NCBI GenBank assembly: GCA_045560765.1
Contig: JBJKZD010000007.1
Location: forward strand, 141,469-205,468
DNA length: 64,000 bases
Direction: 5' to 3'
DNA from: UBA9926 sp913064795
GTDB taxonomy: Bacteria; Pseudomonadota; Gammaproteobacteria; Pseudomonadales; Azotimanducaceae
Both the position numbers and the translations under genes were made by a program. The number at the start of each line of letters is the position of its first letter. Position 1 is the first letter of the stretch. Below the pieces are notes generated by a model. It saw only the letters and a program-made list of their open reading frames with translations. It did no database searches and was not told the origin of the DNA. Below are positions 52,047-61,577 of this stretch, piece after piece.

Positions 52047-52955
52047 ATGACCGAAAGAAGAGCAGCCCTTGATGTGCTGGCGGTCAGCCTGTTGATTGGA
52101 TTCAACGTGCTGCTGGGTTTGAATCAGGCGTTGGTAAAGGTTGTCAATGCGGGTTTTTCTCCGGTTTTCCAAGCGGGCCTCCGGTCGATCTGCGCTTTTT
52201 TACCGGTTTTATTGTTTGCTTGGTTCATGCGCCGCCGCCTCTCAATCTCTGATGGTTCCTTGCCATGGGGTTTGACCAACGGACTCTTGTTCTCGATTGA
52301 GTTTGCATTGCTTTTCATCGCCCTGGATTTCACAACGGTGGCTCGGGTTAGCTTGTTTTTTTACATGATGCCGGTCTGGGTCGCCTTGGCTGCCCATTTC
52401 TTGATTCCTGAAGAGCCTTTGAACCGCAATAAGATCATGGGGTTGGGTCTTGCGATCGGGGGCGCTGCCCTTGGTCTGAGCGGGGATCTTGGTGATGCGG
52501 GTGCATCGGCCTGGTTGGGGGATCTGCTCGCACTGCTCGCAGGGACTCTGTGGGCAAGCATCGCGCTGGTGACGCGCTTGAAACTGAGTCATGTTTCGAG
52601 CGAGATGAATTTGCTCTATCAGTTGTTTGTTTCTGGCATTGTGCTGACTGGACTCGGGATTGCGCTAGGCGATCCGATACGCTCGCCAACCTCGCTAATC
52701 TACGGCGTATTTTTGTTTCAGGTGCTTGTGATTGTTGCCGCAGGGTTTTTAGTTTGGTTTTGGGTGTTGCAGCACTATCCGGTGTCTAACATGGCTTCAT
52801 TGAGTTTGATCACGCCTGTGGTTGGGGTCTACTTTGGCTGGCTCATTTTTGATGATCCGATCACGTCTTCTCTGGGTCTTGCCCTGATTTTGATTGGCGC
52901 GGGAATTATCTTGGTGAATCGGCCGGTTCGCCGAACTGACCTAGGGGCGCCTTAG
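52047..52955 (+). CDS. EamA/DMT-family transporter
   Basis: A 302-residue membrane protein with ten hydrophobic segments in two EamA halves (FNVLLGLNQALVKVVNAGF, FTTVARVSLFFYMMPVWVALAAHFL; second half SVSNMASLSLITPVVGVYFGWLIFDD-like). DMT transporters export or import metabolites; the substrate is unknown. The last residues are polar. No obvious operon partner; the next gene is on the opposite strand. Confidence 0.88.
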   Translation: MTERRAALDVLAVSLLIGFNVLLGLNQALVKVVNAGFSPVFQAGLRSICAFLPVLLFAWFMRRRLSISDGSLPWGLTNGLLFSIEFALLFIALDFTTVARVSLFFYMMPVWVALAAHFLIPEEPLNRNKIMGLGLAIGGAALGLSGDLGDAGASAWLGDLLALLAGTLWASIALVTRLKLSHVSSEMNLLYQLFVSGIVLTGLGIALGDPIRSPTSLIYGVFLFQVLVIVAAGFLVWFWVLQHYPVSNMASLSLITPVVGVYFGWLIFDDPITSSLGLALILIGAGIILVNRPVRRTDLGAP

Positions 52956-53026
52956 CCATAGGCCCTGCTGCGAATCGGTCCGACTGAGCGAAAACACCCT
53001 GTCGACCCCGCATTCAGCTCAAGGGT

Positions 53027-53554
53027 TCACGACGTTCGGTTGACGAATTTACCCTGGGCGTCCTCTCTGAGGGCGAATTCTGCATCTTGGTTAAAGGTCG
53101 CTTCAACCCACGCGAGCGCAGCAGTCTCATCTAAATTGCTATCCCAAACAATGCCTGAGGGCTGGGATACATGCCACGGCGTATCCCAAAATACTTCGAG
53201 CCCATTGCCTTCCGGGTCAGCAAAATAAAGAGACAAGGTGTTGCCATGGGAAAGGGGTAAAAAATCTTTCTCAACCGCTTCTAGCCTGGTTTTAAGGTTT
53301 TGCAAATCCTCAAAGGATTGGACGCGAAAGGCGATGTGATTAAGCGCGCTCGGAGGGTCCTCGGCTTTCCGTGTGGTGACGAAGGCGAGCTGATGATGCT
53401 CGTCATGGGTCTGACTTAAAAAAATGATGTCAGGGCCCTTTTCGGCAATTGGGCCTCGGTCACTGATGCTAAAGCCCAGAGTTTTGGTGTAAAAGTCGAG
53501 CATACTCGCTTCATCTTTAATGTTCAGTACAGCGTGTGACCATGTTAGTTGCAT
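53027..53554 (-). CDS. VOC-family (glyoxalase/dioxygenase) protein
   Basis: A 175-residue protein with the VOC fold: QLTWSHAVLNIKDEASMLDFYTKTLGFSISDRG at the N-terminus, HHQLAFVT and LNHIAFRVQSFEDL in the middle, and LYFADPEGNGLEVFWDTPWH with the metal-ligand Glu. His (HAVLN), His (LNHIAF) and Glu (LEVFW) could form a metal site as in extradiol dioxygenases. Substrate unknown. GAGGA lies about 8 bases before the ATG. Confidence 0.85.
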   Translation of the reverse strand: MQLTWSHAVLNIKDEASMLDFYTKTLGFSISDRGPIAEKGPDIIFLSQTHDEHHQLAFVTTRKAEDPPSALNHIAFRVQSFEDLQNLKTRLEAVEKDFLPLSHGNTLSLYFADPEGNGLEVFWDTPWHVSQPSGIVWDSNLDETAALAWVEATFNQDAEFALREDAQGKFVNRTS

Positions 53555-53629
53555 TGGTCGGTCCTCTTCATTTGATTTGAATCATCGCTCTCCGGATAGG
53601 CCGATGTCATGGTGTACCGCACCTATGCC

Positions 53630-54286
53630 TTAAGAGATGAAAGTCGTGAACGACTCAACGGGGAAGCGGTGGCTTCTCAAGGTGTTCACCGCTGCGGTCG
53701 TATCTTCATAGCCGATGGCCATGCCGCAAAACAGCATCGATGTCCCGGGCGCGTCTACATATTCAGCCACCGTTTGTGGTTTTGTCGCCCAAGCCTCTTG
53801 AGCGCAGGTGGCCAATCCGGCCTCCGTCGCTAGCAACATGAAAGTTTGGAGAAACATGCCCAGATCAGACCATTGGGGTGGACCCATTTGCTCGTCGATA
53901 AAACAGAAAAATCCCGCGGGTGCGCCGAAAAATTGAAAATTTTGAGCGAGTCTCTGCAGCCTTGCGGCTTTGTCATCGCGTGGAATCTCGAGTAACGCAT
54001 ACATCATTTCACCAACCTCGAATCGAGCGCTACGGTGGGGTTCTTTGAGATTCTCTGGGTAAATAGCGTAGCCCGGTGTTTCGCGCCTTGGGTTCTCCCG
54101 CACATGTTGTTTGAAGCGGACCATCGCATCCCCGTTAAAGACGTACAGCTGCCAGGGTTGAACATTGCCCCCCGATGGTGCGCGGCTGGCGCCCTCGATG
54201 AGCTCATGAATGAGCGCATTGGAAACCGGTTGATCTGTGAAGGCGCGAATCGAGGATCGCTTTTGGACGGCTTGAGTCACATGCAT
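53630..54286 (-). CDS. Nitroreductase-family protein
   Basis: A 218-residue FMN reductase. FMN-binding features: RSSIRAFTDQPVSNALIHELIEGASRAPSGGNVQPWQLYVF at the N-terminus and LATEAGLATCAQEAWAT plus MLFCGMAIGYED near the end. Nitroreductases reduce nitro compounds, quinones or flavin. No operon partner is evident; the region to the Lrp gene (54287-54480) holds no supported gene. Confidence 0.9.
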   Translation of the reverse strand: MHVTQAVQKRSSIRAFTDQPVSNALIHELIEGASRAPSGGNVQPWQLYVFNGDAMVRFKQHVRENPRRETPGYAIYPENLKEPHRSARFEVGEMMYALLEIPRDDKAARLQRLAQNFQFFGAPAGFFCFIDEQMGPPQWSDLGMFLQTFMLLATEAGLATCAQEAWATKPQTVAEYVDAPGTSMLFCGMAIGYEDTTAAVNTLRSHRFPVESFTTFIS

Positions 54287-54480
54287 GCGGCGGCTCTCTG
54301 CTAGGAAGTTGAATTGATGGTATCACAAGCTCCGGGGCTGCAAGGAGATGCAGGGGCGTGGAATGTGGCGCCCAAAGGGTCCCGGCAGGGGTTGTTAGGT
54401 TGTTGGCTCTGCTAAAGGGAGTGAGCGTTTCAAAGGCCATAAGCACTGGATGTTTTGCTGGAAGCCAGGCCGGCCATGGG

Positions 54481-54963
54481 TTAAATCATGAGACGACTGC
54501 TTTCTTTAACCTCTTCCATGACCACGTAGGTTCTCGAATCGCTCACGTTCGGCAATGTGAGTAAGGTTTCACCCAGCAGTTTTCGGTAAGCCGCCATGTC
54601 TGCGACCCGGGCTTTGATCAGATAATCGAAGTTGCCCGATACAAGATGGCATTCAAGCACTTGGGGAAGCCTTAAAACCGCGGTACTAAAGGCTTCGAAC
54701 GCATCGCTTGATGTGCGAGTGAGGGTAATCTCGACAAACACCAAAAGCCCTAATTTTAAGCGCCTTGGATTAAGCCTTGTGTAATAACCGGTAATGATAC
54801 CCTGTTGCTCAAGGCGCTTGACCCGTTCGCTACACGGCGTGTGACTGAGTCCAATGGCGTCGGCCAGAGCCGTTTGAGTGATCCGCGCATTTTCCTGTAA
54901 CAAGGATAAAATTTTTAAATCAATACGGTCTAGAGATTTTTCTGTCATATATGCACTTAGCAT
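54481..54963 (-). CDS. Lrp/AsnC-family transcriptional regulator
   Basis: A 160-residue regulator with the N-terminal helix-turn-helix LDRIDLKILSLLQENARITQTALADAIGLSHTPCSERVKRLEQQGII and a RAM effector domain after it (VFVEITLTRTSSDAF, LECHLVSGNFDYLIKARVADMAAYRKLL). The start may be residue 6 (MTEKSLDRID). It is divergent from alanine dehydrogenase across an AT-rich 120-base region, which suggests it controls that gene in response to an amino acid. Confidence 0.9.
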   Translation of the reverse strand: MLSAYMTEKSLDRIDLKILSLLQENARITQTALADAIGLSHTPCSERVKRLEQQGIITGYYTRLNPRRLKLGLLVFVEITLTRTSSDAFEAFSTAVLRLPQVLECHLVSGNFDYLIKARVADMAAYRKLLGETLLTLPNVSDSRTYVVMEEVKESSRLMI

Positions 54964-55050
54964 TAATAATTTACTAAATATTACAAATAAAATAGAAATA
55001 ATTCTTTATTTATTTGATAAATATGGTGAGTTTTGATTATTTTGGGCGGA

Positions 55051-55056
55051 TATAAT
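55051..55056 (+). promoter_or_regulatory. Candidate -10 element of the alanine dehydrogenase promoter
   Basis: A consensus TATAAT 31 bases before the ATG, without a good -35 hexamer. The region 54964-55045 is strikingly AT-rich. Weak -35 plus adjacent Lrp gene is typical of an activator-dependent promoter. Confidence 0.5.
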
Positions 55057-55086
55057 CAGAGCCATTGAACGGGTTTGGTAATCATT

Positions 55087-56193
55087 ATGGATATCGGTGT
55101 TCCTAAAGAAATTAAAAATCATGAGTATCGGGTGGGTTTGCTGCCTGCTTCGGTGGTTGAGCTGACTCGACGCGGACACCGAGTTTTTGTTGAAACAGGG
55201 GCAGGCACTGGCGCAGGTTTCTCAGATGCTGATTATGAAGCGGTAGGTGCGACCCTTTGTCCTGATGCGTCGGCGGTTTTTAGTGCCAGTGCCCTCATCA
55301 TCAAGGTCAAGGAACCGCAAGCCGGCGAACGCGCATTGTTAACGCCCCAACATACGCTTTTTACCTATCTGCACTTGGCGCCTGATTTGGATCAAACAGA
55401 GGATTTGATTGCATCCGGGGCTTGTTGCATCGCTTACGAAACGGTCACTGATACGGCGGGCAGACTACCGCTGCTCGCGCCCATGTCTGAGGTCGCGGGG
55501 CGGATGTCGATTCAAGCAGGTGCGATGTGTCTGGAACGTTCGCATGGAGGTAAGGGGGTGTTACTTGGCGGAGTTCCCGGAGTTGATCGTGCTCAAGTCG
55601 TCGTTTTGGGCGGGGGCGTTGTTGGGCGTCATGCTTGCGCGATGGCCATTGGTCTGGGTGCACGGGTCACTGTTTTTGACCAGAACTTGCCTGTTTTGCG
55701 CGGGCTTGATGAACTTTTTGCTGGACGTTTGCAGACGCGTTATGCCACCGGGGGGGCCATTGAAGAGTCTGTGCAAAGCGCTGACCTGATCGTAGGTTCG
55801 GTGCTTGTCCCAGGGGCGTCGGCACCGAAACTGGTAACGGAAGCGATGGTCAGGCGGATGCAAGCAGGGTCTGTGGTCGTGGATGTGGCAATCGATCAAG
55901 GCGGCTGTTTTGAAACCTCACGTCCCACCACCCACGAGGCCCCTCATTACTTGAGTCACGATGTTGTGCATTACTGTGTCGCCAATATGCCTGGGGCTGT
56001 TCCGCAGACTGCCAGCGCTGCGCTGAATCAGGCAACCCTGCCCTTTGTGCTTGCGATTGCTGAGGCTGGCCCGGAAGCTGCCCTACGTCAGGATCCCCAT
56101 CTTCGGTCTGGACTGGCGGTTTATGGTGGTCAATTGGTTTCTGAGGCAGTCGGACGCGCTCATGGATTAACCGTTAGCCAACCTGATTTTTAG
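55087..56193 (+). CDS. ald: Alanine dehydrogenase
   Basis: A 368-residue NAD-dependent alanine dehydrogenase starting MDIGVPKEIKNHEYRVGLLP. Catalytic residues: R15, Lys in VKEPQ (about residue 75), His in YLHLAPD (about 96) and the Asp in VDVAIDQGG (about 270). NAD motif VVLGGGVVGRHACAMAIGLGA. It interconverts alanine and pyruvate plus ammonia, for alanine use as carbon and nitrogen source. The Met at 55087 is the first conserved; the TTG four codons earlier is unlikely. Confidence 0.95.
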   Translation: MDIGVPKEIKNHEYRVGLLPASVVELTRRGHRVFVETGAGTGAGFSDADYEAVGATLCPDASAVFSASALIIKVKEPQAGERALLTPQHTLFTYLHLAPDLDQTEDLIASGACCIAYETVTDTAGRLPLLAPMSEVAGRMSIQAGAMCLERSHGGKGVLLGGVPGVDRAQVVVLGGGVVGRHACAMAIGLGARVTVFDQNLPVLRGLDELFAGRLQTRYATGGAIEESVQSADLIVGSVLVPGASAPKLVTEAMVRRMQAGSVVVDVAIDQGGCFETSRPTTHEAPHYLSHDVVHYCVANMPGAVPQTASAALNQATLPFVLAIAEAGPEAALRQDPHLRSGLAVYGGQLVSEAVGRAHGLTVSQPDF

Positions 56194-56491
56194 TCTGTCT
56201 GCCTCCGATTTGACGATGTAGTGGCTTTGCGTTTTTTGTGCTGATCTCTCAATCGCTTCAACCGCGTCTTGCTCGTTTGTCTATCCATCCCATCAATGTC
56301 GTCTGTTGTGTTGCCTTCCCAGCGCTGAACCCCGCATAGGCTCCCCCGCTGAGCTGATGGTCCAGAAGTAACTTTCTGATGGACTCGGGGCTCATGGTCA
56401 GAATAGGTGATGCCCACCCAATATTACTGTGCAGACAAATGGTGTGGAGTTGGTTATAAAGAAAGGCATTGATTTGAGCAAGGAAGGTGCA
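56194..56491. other. Non-coding gap before the enoyl-CoA hydratase gene
   Basis: 298 bases without a supported gene or repeat. Confidence 0.4.
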
Positions 56492-57292
56492 ATGTCAGAC
56501 ACTACGTTCTCAACTTTAACCCTGGTGCAATCGAATCACATTGCCAGGATCACGCTGAATCGTCCCGAAGCCAGAAATGCATTAAACCGGTTGGCCTACG
56601 CCGAACTCGAACAAGCCTTTAGACGGGTCCAGAGTGACACGGATGTCCGTTGCGTTGTCTTGACTGGGCAAGATCCGGCCTTTTGTTCCGGTGATGATGT
56701 GAAAGAATTGATGACCGGAGATTCTGTTTCAAGCCATTCTAGACTCCATGCGGTGCGGCCCAAAATCACACCTGCAGCCGCCGCAATATTAGACTGCGAT
56801 CGTCCTGTGATTGCGGCGGTCAACGGTGCGGCTGTTGGCTGGGGGATGGATCTGGCTTTGATGGCAGACTTTAGAATTGCTTCAGAGCGGGCCAAGTTTG
56901 GAGAATTATTTGTTAAACGGGGATTGGTCTCTGATGTCGGTGGTCTCATGCGTTTGCCGCGCTTGGTCGGACCTGAAAAAGCAGCAGAACTGCTGTTTAC
57001 TGGCGAGATCATCTCTGGCGAAGAAGCGCTTAAGATTGGGTTGGTGCTCGATTGCGTTGCACATGAGGCGTTGCTTGACCGCGCCGAGACCTTGGCCCAA
57101 AAAATTGCAGATAACCCTCCGATGGCTGTCCGGTATCTTAAGGAGGGCCTGCGACGCAGTTTTCACGGCGACTACCAGGACATGGGCACCTGGGTCTCTC
57201 AAACTTTGGGCCTTTTGTTTCAGACCGAGGATCATCGTGAAGGTGTAGCAAGCTTTCTAGAAAAGCGGGCTCCGAAGTTTGTGGGCCGGTAG
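56492..57292 (+). CDS. Enoyl-CoA hydratase/isomerase family protein (second copy)
   Basis: A 266-residue crotonase. The start is set at 56492 (MSDTTFSTLTLVQ) because AAGGAAGG precedes it; the frame is open earlier without homology. Motifs: LTGQDPAFCSGDDVKELM and AAVNGAAVGWGMDLALMADFRIAS; the first site residue is Asp (GMDLALM) instead of the usual Glu, and LVKRGLVSDVGGLMRLPR holds the second. Activity as a hydratase is therefore uncertain; isomerase or other CoA chemistry is possible. It lies 62 bases before coxG on the same strand. Confidence 0.88.
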   Translation: MSDTTFSTLTLVQSNHIARITLNRPEARNALNRLAYAELEQAFRRVQSDTDVRCVVLTGQDPAFCSGDDVKELMTGDSVSSHSRLHAVRPKITPAAAAILDCDRPVIAAVNGAAVGWGMDLALMADFRIASERAKFGELFVKRGLVSDVGGLMRLPRLVGPEKAAELLFTGEIISGEEALKIGLVLDCVAHEALLDRAETLAQKIADNPPMAVRYLKEGLRRSFHGDYQDMGTWVSQTLGLLFQTEDHREGVASFLEKRAPKFVGR

Positions 57293-57354
57293 ACGCATCG
57301 ACCTTTTAAGCAACGTCAGCGACATCATTCGTTCATACATTTGACAGGATCGTT

Positions 57355-57849
57355 ATGGAACTTCATCAGCAATTAGCGCTACCCCAGTCCGTTGATTCGG
57401 TATGGGCAGCGCTCAATGATCCAAAAATGTTGCAGCAATGTCTGCCGGGGTGCGAACGTTTTGAAGCGGTGGGTCCGGACCAATTTGAAATGACGGTCTC
57501 TACCAAGATTGGACCTGTAAAAGCCAAATTTACCGGTGCCATTGCTTTGTCTGAGTTAAATCCGCCCTTGTCCTACGTGATCAAAGGCGAGGGGAAAGGA
57601 GGCGTTGCTGGATTCGCGAAAGGGAGCGCTAGGGTCTCTCTGGGGGCGATGACGGGGCAGGACGGTGATGCCACTCGTTTAACCTACAGTGTGGATGCTT
57701 CGGTGGGCGGTAAAATCGCGCAGTTGGGCGGTCGTTTGATTCAGGGTGCTGCGAGAAAGATGGCGCAAGATTTTTTTACCAAGTTTGTGCAAATCCTCTG
57801 CGACGATGAAACCCTTGTGCCGGAGATAGAGACGGTGAGTGCATCATGA
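57355..57849 (+). CDS. coxG: CoxG-like SRPBCC-family protein
   Basis: A 164-residue CoxG/SRPBCC protein starting MELHQQLALPQSVDSVWAALNDPKMLQQCLPGCE, with the conserved YVIKGEGKGGVAGFAKGSARVSL and DASVGGKIAQLGGRLIQGAARKMAQDFF segment. CoxG anchors or matures CO dehydrogenase-type enzymes at the membrane; in other clusters it lies next to coxSLM. Here it is about 880 bases upstream of coxS, past the 16-bp array. Confidence 0.88.
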   Translation: MELHQQLALPQSVDSVWAALNDPKMLQQCLPGCERFEAVGPDQFEMTVSTKIGPVKAKFTGAIALSELNPPLSYVIKGEGKGGVAGFAKGSARVSLGAMTGQDGDATRLTYSVDASVGGKIAQLGGRLIQGAARKMAQDFFTKFVQILCDDETLVPEIETVSAS

Positions 57850-58728
57850 GGCACGAATTGCGCGCCCAATAACCTATCATTCAAGGTCAATAACCAGAGG
57901 CCTCCGACAACCGCTCAATCAAACGATGAAGACACCTGAATGCAAAGATGCTCTATTCAGAATAGGCACTATTCGAAAGAGGCACTATTCAAAAGAGGAC
58001 ACTATTCAAAAGGGGCGCTATTCAAAAGGGGCACTATGCGAAATTGGCGCAATACAAAGATGGTTCTATACAAAGAGGGTTCTATACAAAAATGGACCAA
58101 GCCAAAAATGATGGCATCTAAGGCCGACGCAGCGCGAGGATTCTGGGACGGAAAATTCGCGAAAAAGGTGAGATGTTTTTGGTAATCAGGGCACCCCTTA
58201 ACCACACAACTTCGAAGGAAGGTATGGTTGAAAACAAACAGCTGAGTCTTTGCAGGGTCCGGATTCATCGGTAGAGGTGCGAGGATGATTGACGGAGCAG
58301 TAGATGAGGCATGTCACGGAGCAATTATCGGATAGATCATAAGAATCAGGTTCAAATCGGCTGAAAGCTGGGCAGAGCCCGATCCAGAGTGCTACATTGC
58401 TTCAAGCTCAAAAGGATGTCGGCAAGTCCGTATTTGCCAGAGAGAACCAACATTCATCGAGATTCATAGCGGTCAAATTCAGGTAAAACCGATGAAATGA
58501 TGAGGCGATAGCACCGACAATAGAATGAGTAGCAAAATTAGGTGAAACAAGCGGCCAGCGAGAAACAAAGTGTCGCAAGCGAGCAGCACCAAGGGATAAG
58601 CAAAAAGTGACAAGCAGCAAGCGTCAAAATCGAAGCAAATAGAAAGAGAGTAGTTTAGGAGTCGTTGGTCATGCTAGTGGGGCCCTACTTTAGGGTTTAG
58701 GCGAAAGGGATGGAGCAGGAGAGAGCTA
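57850..58728. other. Non-coding stretch between coxG and coxS
   Basis: 879 bases. The only structure seen is the nine-unit 16-bp array at 57964-58108. Open frames in it arise from the repeat and have no ribosome binding site. 58110-58728 shows no recognised gene. An AGGAGAGA motif at 58717-58724 is the coxS ribosome binding site. Confidence 0.5.
57964..58108. repeat. 16-bp degenerate tandem array, about 9 units
   Basis: Units of about 16 bases run from 57964 to 58108: AGGCACTATTCGAAAG, AGGCACTATTCAAAAG, AGGACACTATTCAAAAG (17), GGGCGCTATTCAAAAG, GGGCACTATGCGAAAT, TGGCGCAATACAAAGA, TGGTTCTATACAAAGA, GGGTTCTATACAAAAA and TGGACCAAGCCAAAAA. The first units are the most alike and the last ones diverge. 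The core is a CTAT-CAAAAG type. Confidence 0.9.
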
Positions 58729-59205
58729 ATGGAAGTAATAAAAATACAAGTGAATGGGCGCAACCGCACAGTCCACTGCGCGGCCAATGCGACCCTTGTC
58801 GACGTTGTTCGTGAGCAGTTGCACCTCACCGGGACCCACGTCGGATGTGATACCAGTCAATGCGGCGCCTGCACGGTTCATCTAGATGGTGACGCTGTTA
58901 AGGCGTGCACAATTCTAGCGGCCCAGTGTGATGGTTCAACCTTGACAACCATTGAAGGGCTTGCGCAGAACGAGGTCCATCATCCAATGCAGCAAGCTTT
59001 CAACGAATGTCATGGCCTGCAGTGCGGTTTTTGTACACCCGGGATGATTATGTCTGCTGTTGATTTAGTGCAAAAAGAAGAAGCGCTCGACCCCGCGGGG
59101 ATTCGTGCTGGACTTGAGGGAAATATCTGTCGGTGCACTGGCTATCAAAATATTGTCGCCGCAGTGTTGCAGGGGGCGCAAGGAATGAAGGAGCAACAGT
59201 CATGA
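58729..59205 (+). CDS. coxS: CO-dehydrogenase-like iron-sulfur subunit CoxS
   Basis: A 158-residue small subunit with two [2Fe-2S] clusters: plant-type CDTSQCGACTVHLDGDAVKAC and the second CGFCTPGMIM with CRCTGYQNIV. It transfers electrons from the molybdenum large subunit. ATGA overlap with coxL. Order coxS-L-M is that of form II (CO-dehydrogenase-like), whereas form I is M-S-L. Confidence 0.93.
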   Translation: MEVIKIQVNGRNRTVHCAANATLVDVVREQLHLTGTHVGCDTSQCGACTVHLDGDAVKACTILAAQCDGSTLTTIEGLAQNEVHHPMQQAFNECHGLQCGFCTPGMIMSAVDLVQKEEALDPAGIRAGLEGNICRCTGYQNIVAAVLQGAQGMKEQQS

Positions 59206-61567
59206 GTGGATCATTAGTCGGTCAAAGGATTCTTCGCAAAGAAGATCATCGTTACATCACGGGTAAGGGACGGTACACAGATGACATCCAGCAGGTGGGA
59301 ATGACCTACGGCCACTTCGTGCGCTCACCCTATGCCAGAGCTGACATTAAGCGCTTTGATCTGTCCGAGGCGCTTGAGATGGATGATGTGATCTCTGTGC
59401 TAACCGGTCTTGATGTCGCAGCCGATGGGCTTGGCGGATTACCCTGCGGCTGGATGATTCACTCCAAAGATGGCAGTGAAATGCGTCAGCCCATGCATCC
59501 AGTGATGGCCGGTGAACGGGTCAATTATTTGGGTGAGCCGGTGGCCTTGGTTGTTGCTGAAACCAAAGAGGCGGCCAAAAATGCCGCCGAGCGGGTGATG
59601 GTGGATTACGCGGAGCTGAATCCAGTGGTCGATGCAGCGACTGCCGCTCAAAATGAGCAGCTTTACCCAGAAGTGCCCAACAATACTTGTTACGAATGGA
59701 GCTTAGGAGACGAGGCGGCGACAGAAGCAGGGTTCGCCTCTGCTGCCCATGTGACCCACATCGAGCTCATCAATAATCGCCTAATTCCCAATGCGATCGA
59801 ACCCAGGGCGGCCATGGCTGAGTACAACTCAGGAACCGACGAGATTGTGCTGCACACGACGAGCCAGAATCCTCATTTGGCCAGGCTAATCTTAACTGCC
59901 TTTGTGCAAATCGCGCCGGAGCATAAGCTCAGGGTCATAGCGCCTGATGTTGGAGGCGGGTTCGGATCAAAGATTTTTGTTTACTCCGAAGAAACGGCTC
60001 TGGCTTGGGCATCAAAGAAGTTGGGCTTATCCATTAAATGGGCGGCCGAGCGCAGCGAATCTTTTTTAACCGACGCCCACGGTCGAGACCATGTGACCCA
60101 AGCGGCTCTGGCGATGGATGCTAAGGGTCAATTTTTAGCCTTCCAAAGTCAATACGACCGCCAATATGGGTGCCTACCTTTCAACGTTCGCATCGAGCGT
60201 GCCGACCTATCTCTATGGCACTCTGCTCGCCGGGCAGTATAAAACACCGGCAATCTACGTCGAAGTCAACTCGGTCTTCACCAACACGGCGCCGGTGGAT
60301 GCGTATCGCGGGGCTGGGCGTCCTGAGGCAACGTATTTGGTTGAGCGAATTGTTGAGAAGGCGGCGGGGTGAAATGGGGCTGAACCCCGCTGAGCTCCGC
60401 CGACGCAATTTTATTGGTAAGGATCAGTTCCCCTACCAAACCCCGGTGGCACTCGAGTATGACACCGGTGATTATGAAGCGAGTTTGGACAAGGCGCTTG
60501 CGATGGCTGACTACGATGCGTTCGAGCAGCGGCGGATCGAGGCGCTAGCCCGTGGAAAATTGCGGGGAATTGGCCTGAGCTGTTATATCGAGGCTTGCGG
60601 ACTGGCGCCTAGCCAGGTCGCTGGGGCTTTGGGAGCAGGGGTTGGCCTTTGGGAATCAGGAGAGGTCAGGGTAAATCCTACCGGATCAGTGACCGTCTTA
60701 ACGGGGAGCCACAGCCACGGACAAGGGCATGAGACCACCTTCGCACAGTTGGTCGCCGATCGACTTGGCCTCCCAATCGACGATGTAGAAGTCGTTCATG
60801 GCGATACCGGTAAACTTGATTTTGGTCTGGGCACCTATGGCTCTAGATCACTGGCGGTGGGCGGGTCTGCTTTGTCGGTAGCCGCCGATAAGGTCGTGGA
60901 GAAGGGGCGTAAGATTGCGGCACTGCTGCTAGATACCGAGGTCGATAACATTTCATTTGACGCACCGGTCTACAAAAAAGGGGATAGTAATGAAACAAAG
61001 ACGTTTCAAGAAATTGCCTTTGCAGCCTACGTTAATCACGATTGGCCTTCAGATGATCTTGAGCCCGGTCTTGCCGAGAAAGCGTTCTATGATCCCCTTA
61101 ATTTTACCTATCCTGCAGGGACACATATCTGCGAAGTCGAAATCGATCCCGATACGGGTGTCACAGAGGTTGTTCAATTTGTGGCGGTCGATGATTTTGG
61201 CACGATCATTAATCCGATGATTGTTGAAGGCCAGGTGCATGGCGGGCTGGCGCAGGGTATCGGCCAAGCTTTGTTCGAGCAGGCGGTTTACGACGAGATG
61301 GGTCAACTGGTTACTGGCTCTTATATGGACTATTGCATGCCCCGAGCAGACAATTTCCCAGACTTTAAAGTGGGGATGACTTGCACGCCTTGCACACACA
61401 ATCCGGTGGGGGCCAAAGGTTGCGGTGAAGCAGGCGCGATTGGCTCTCCTCCGGCGGTCATGAACGCTGTTATCAATGCCCTTGGGGGCGTTGAGATCGA
61501 CATGCCGGCAACACCTGAAAAGGTTTGGCGCGCGGCCTGTTCCAGCCACCCTCAAAAAATCGCTTAG
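59202..61567 (+). pseudogene. coxL: Molybdenum large subunit CoxL-like (form II), with two apparent frameshifts
   Basis: The gene encodes about 787 residues in three consecutive frames. The first part ends with FLAFQ; the middle frame continues TTANMGAYLSTFASSVPTYL through the form II active-site motif AYRGAGR (about 60300-60320) to VERIVEKAAG; the last frame continues EMGLNPAELRRRNFIG to the end. Joins are restored by deleting one A from AAA at 60145-60147 and one G from GGGG at 60366-60369. The rest carries the Mo-cofactor site regions (SHSHGQGHETTFAQ, GAKGCGEAGAIGSPP). Because AYRGAGR is the form II type and no Sec-like Cys is present, CO oxidation is not implied; the substrate is unknown. 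Two single-base insertions in homopolymers suggest sequencing or assembly error, but a decaying gene is possible. Confidence 0.85.
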
Positions 61568-61577
61568 GAGACGTCAA

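Noticed and set aside
57964..58108. CRISPR array
   Set aside because: Units are contiguous, 16 bp, degenerate and without spacers; no cas genes nearby.
57940..58185. Protein-coding gene in the 16-bp array
   Set aside because: The open frame is repeat-derived, without ribosome binding site or homology.
59133..61567. coxL as two separate genes
   Set aside because: The pieces join into one family member by removing two single bases; the middle piece carries the active-site motif.
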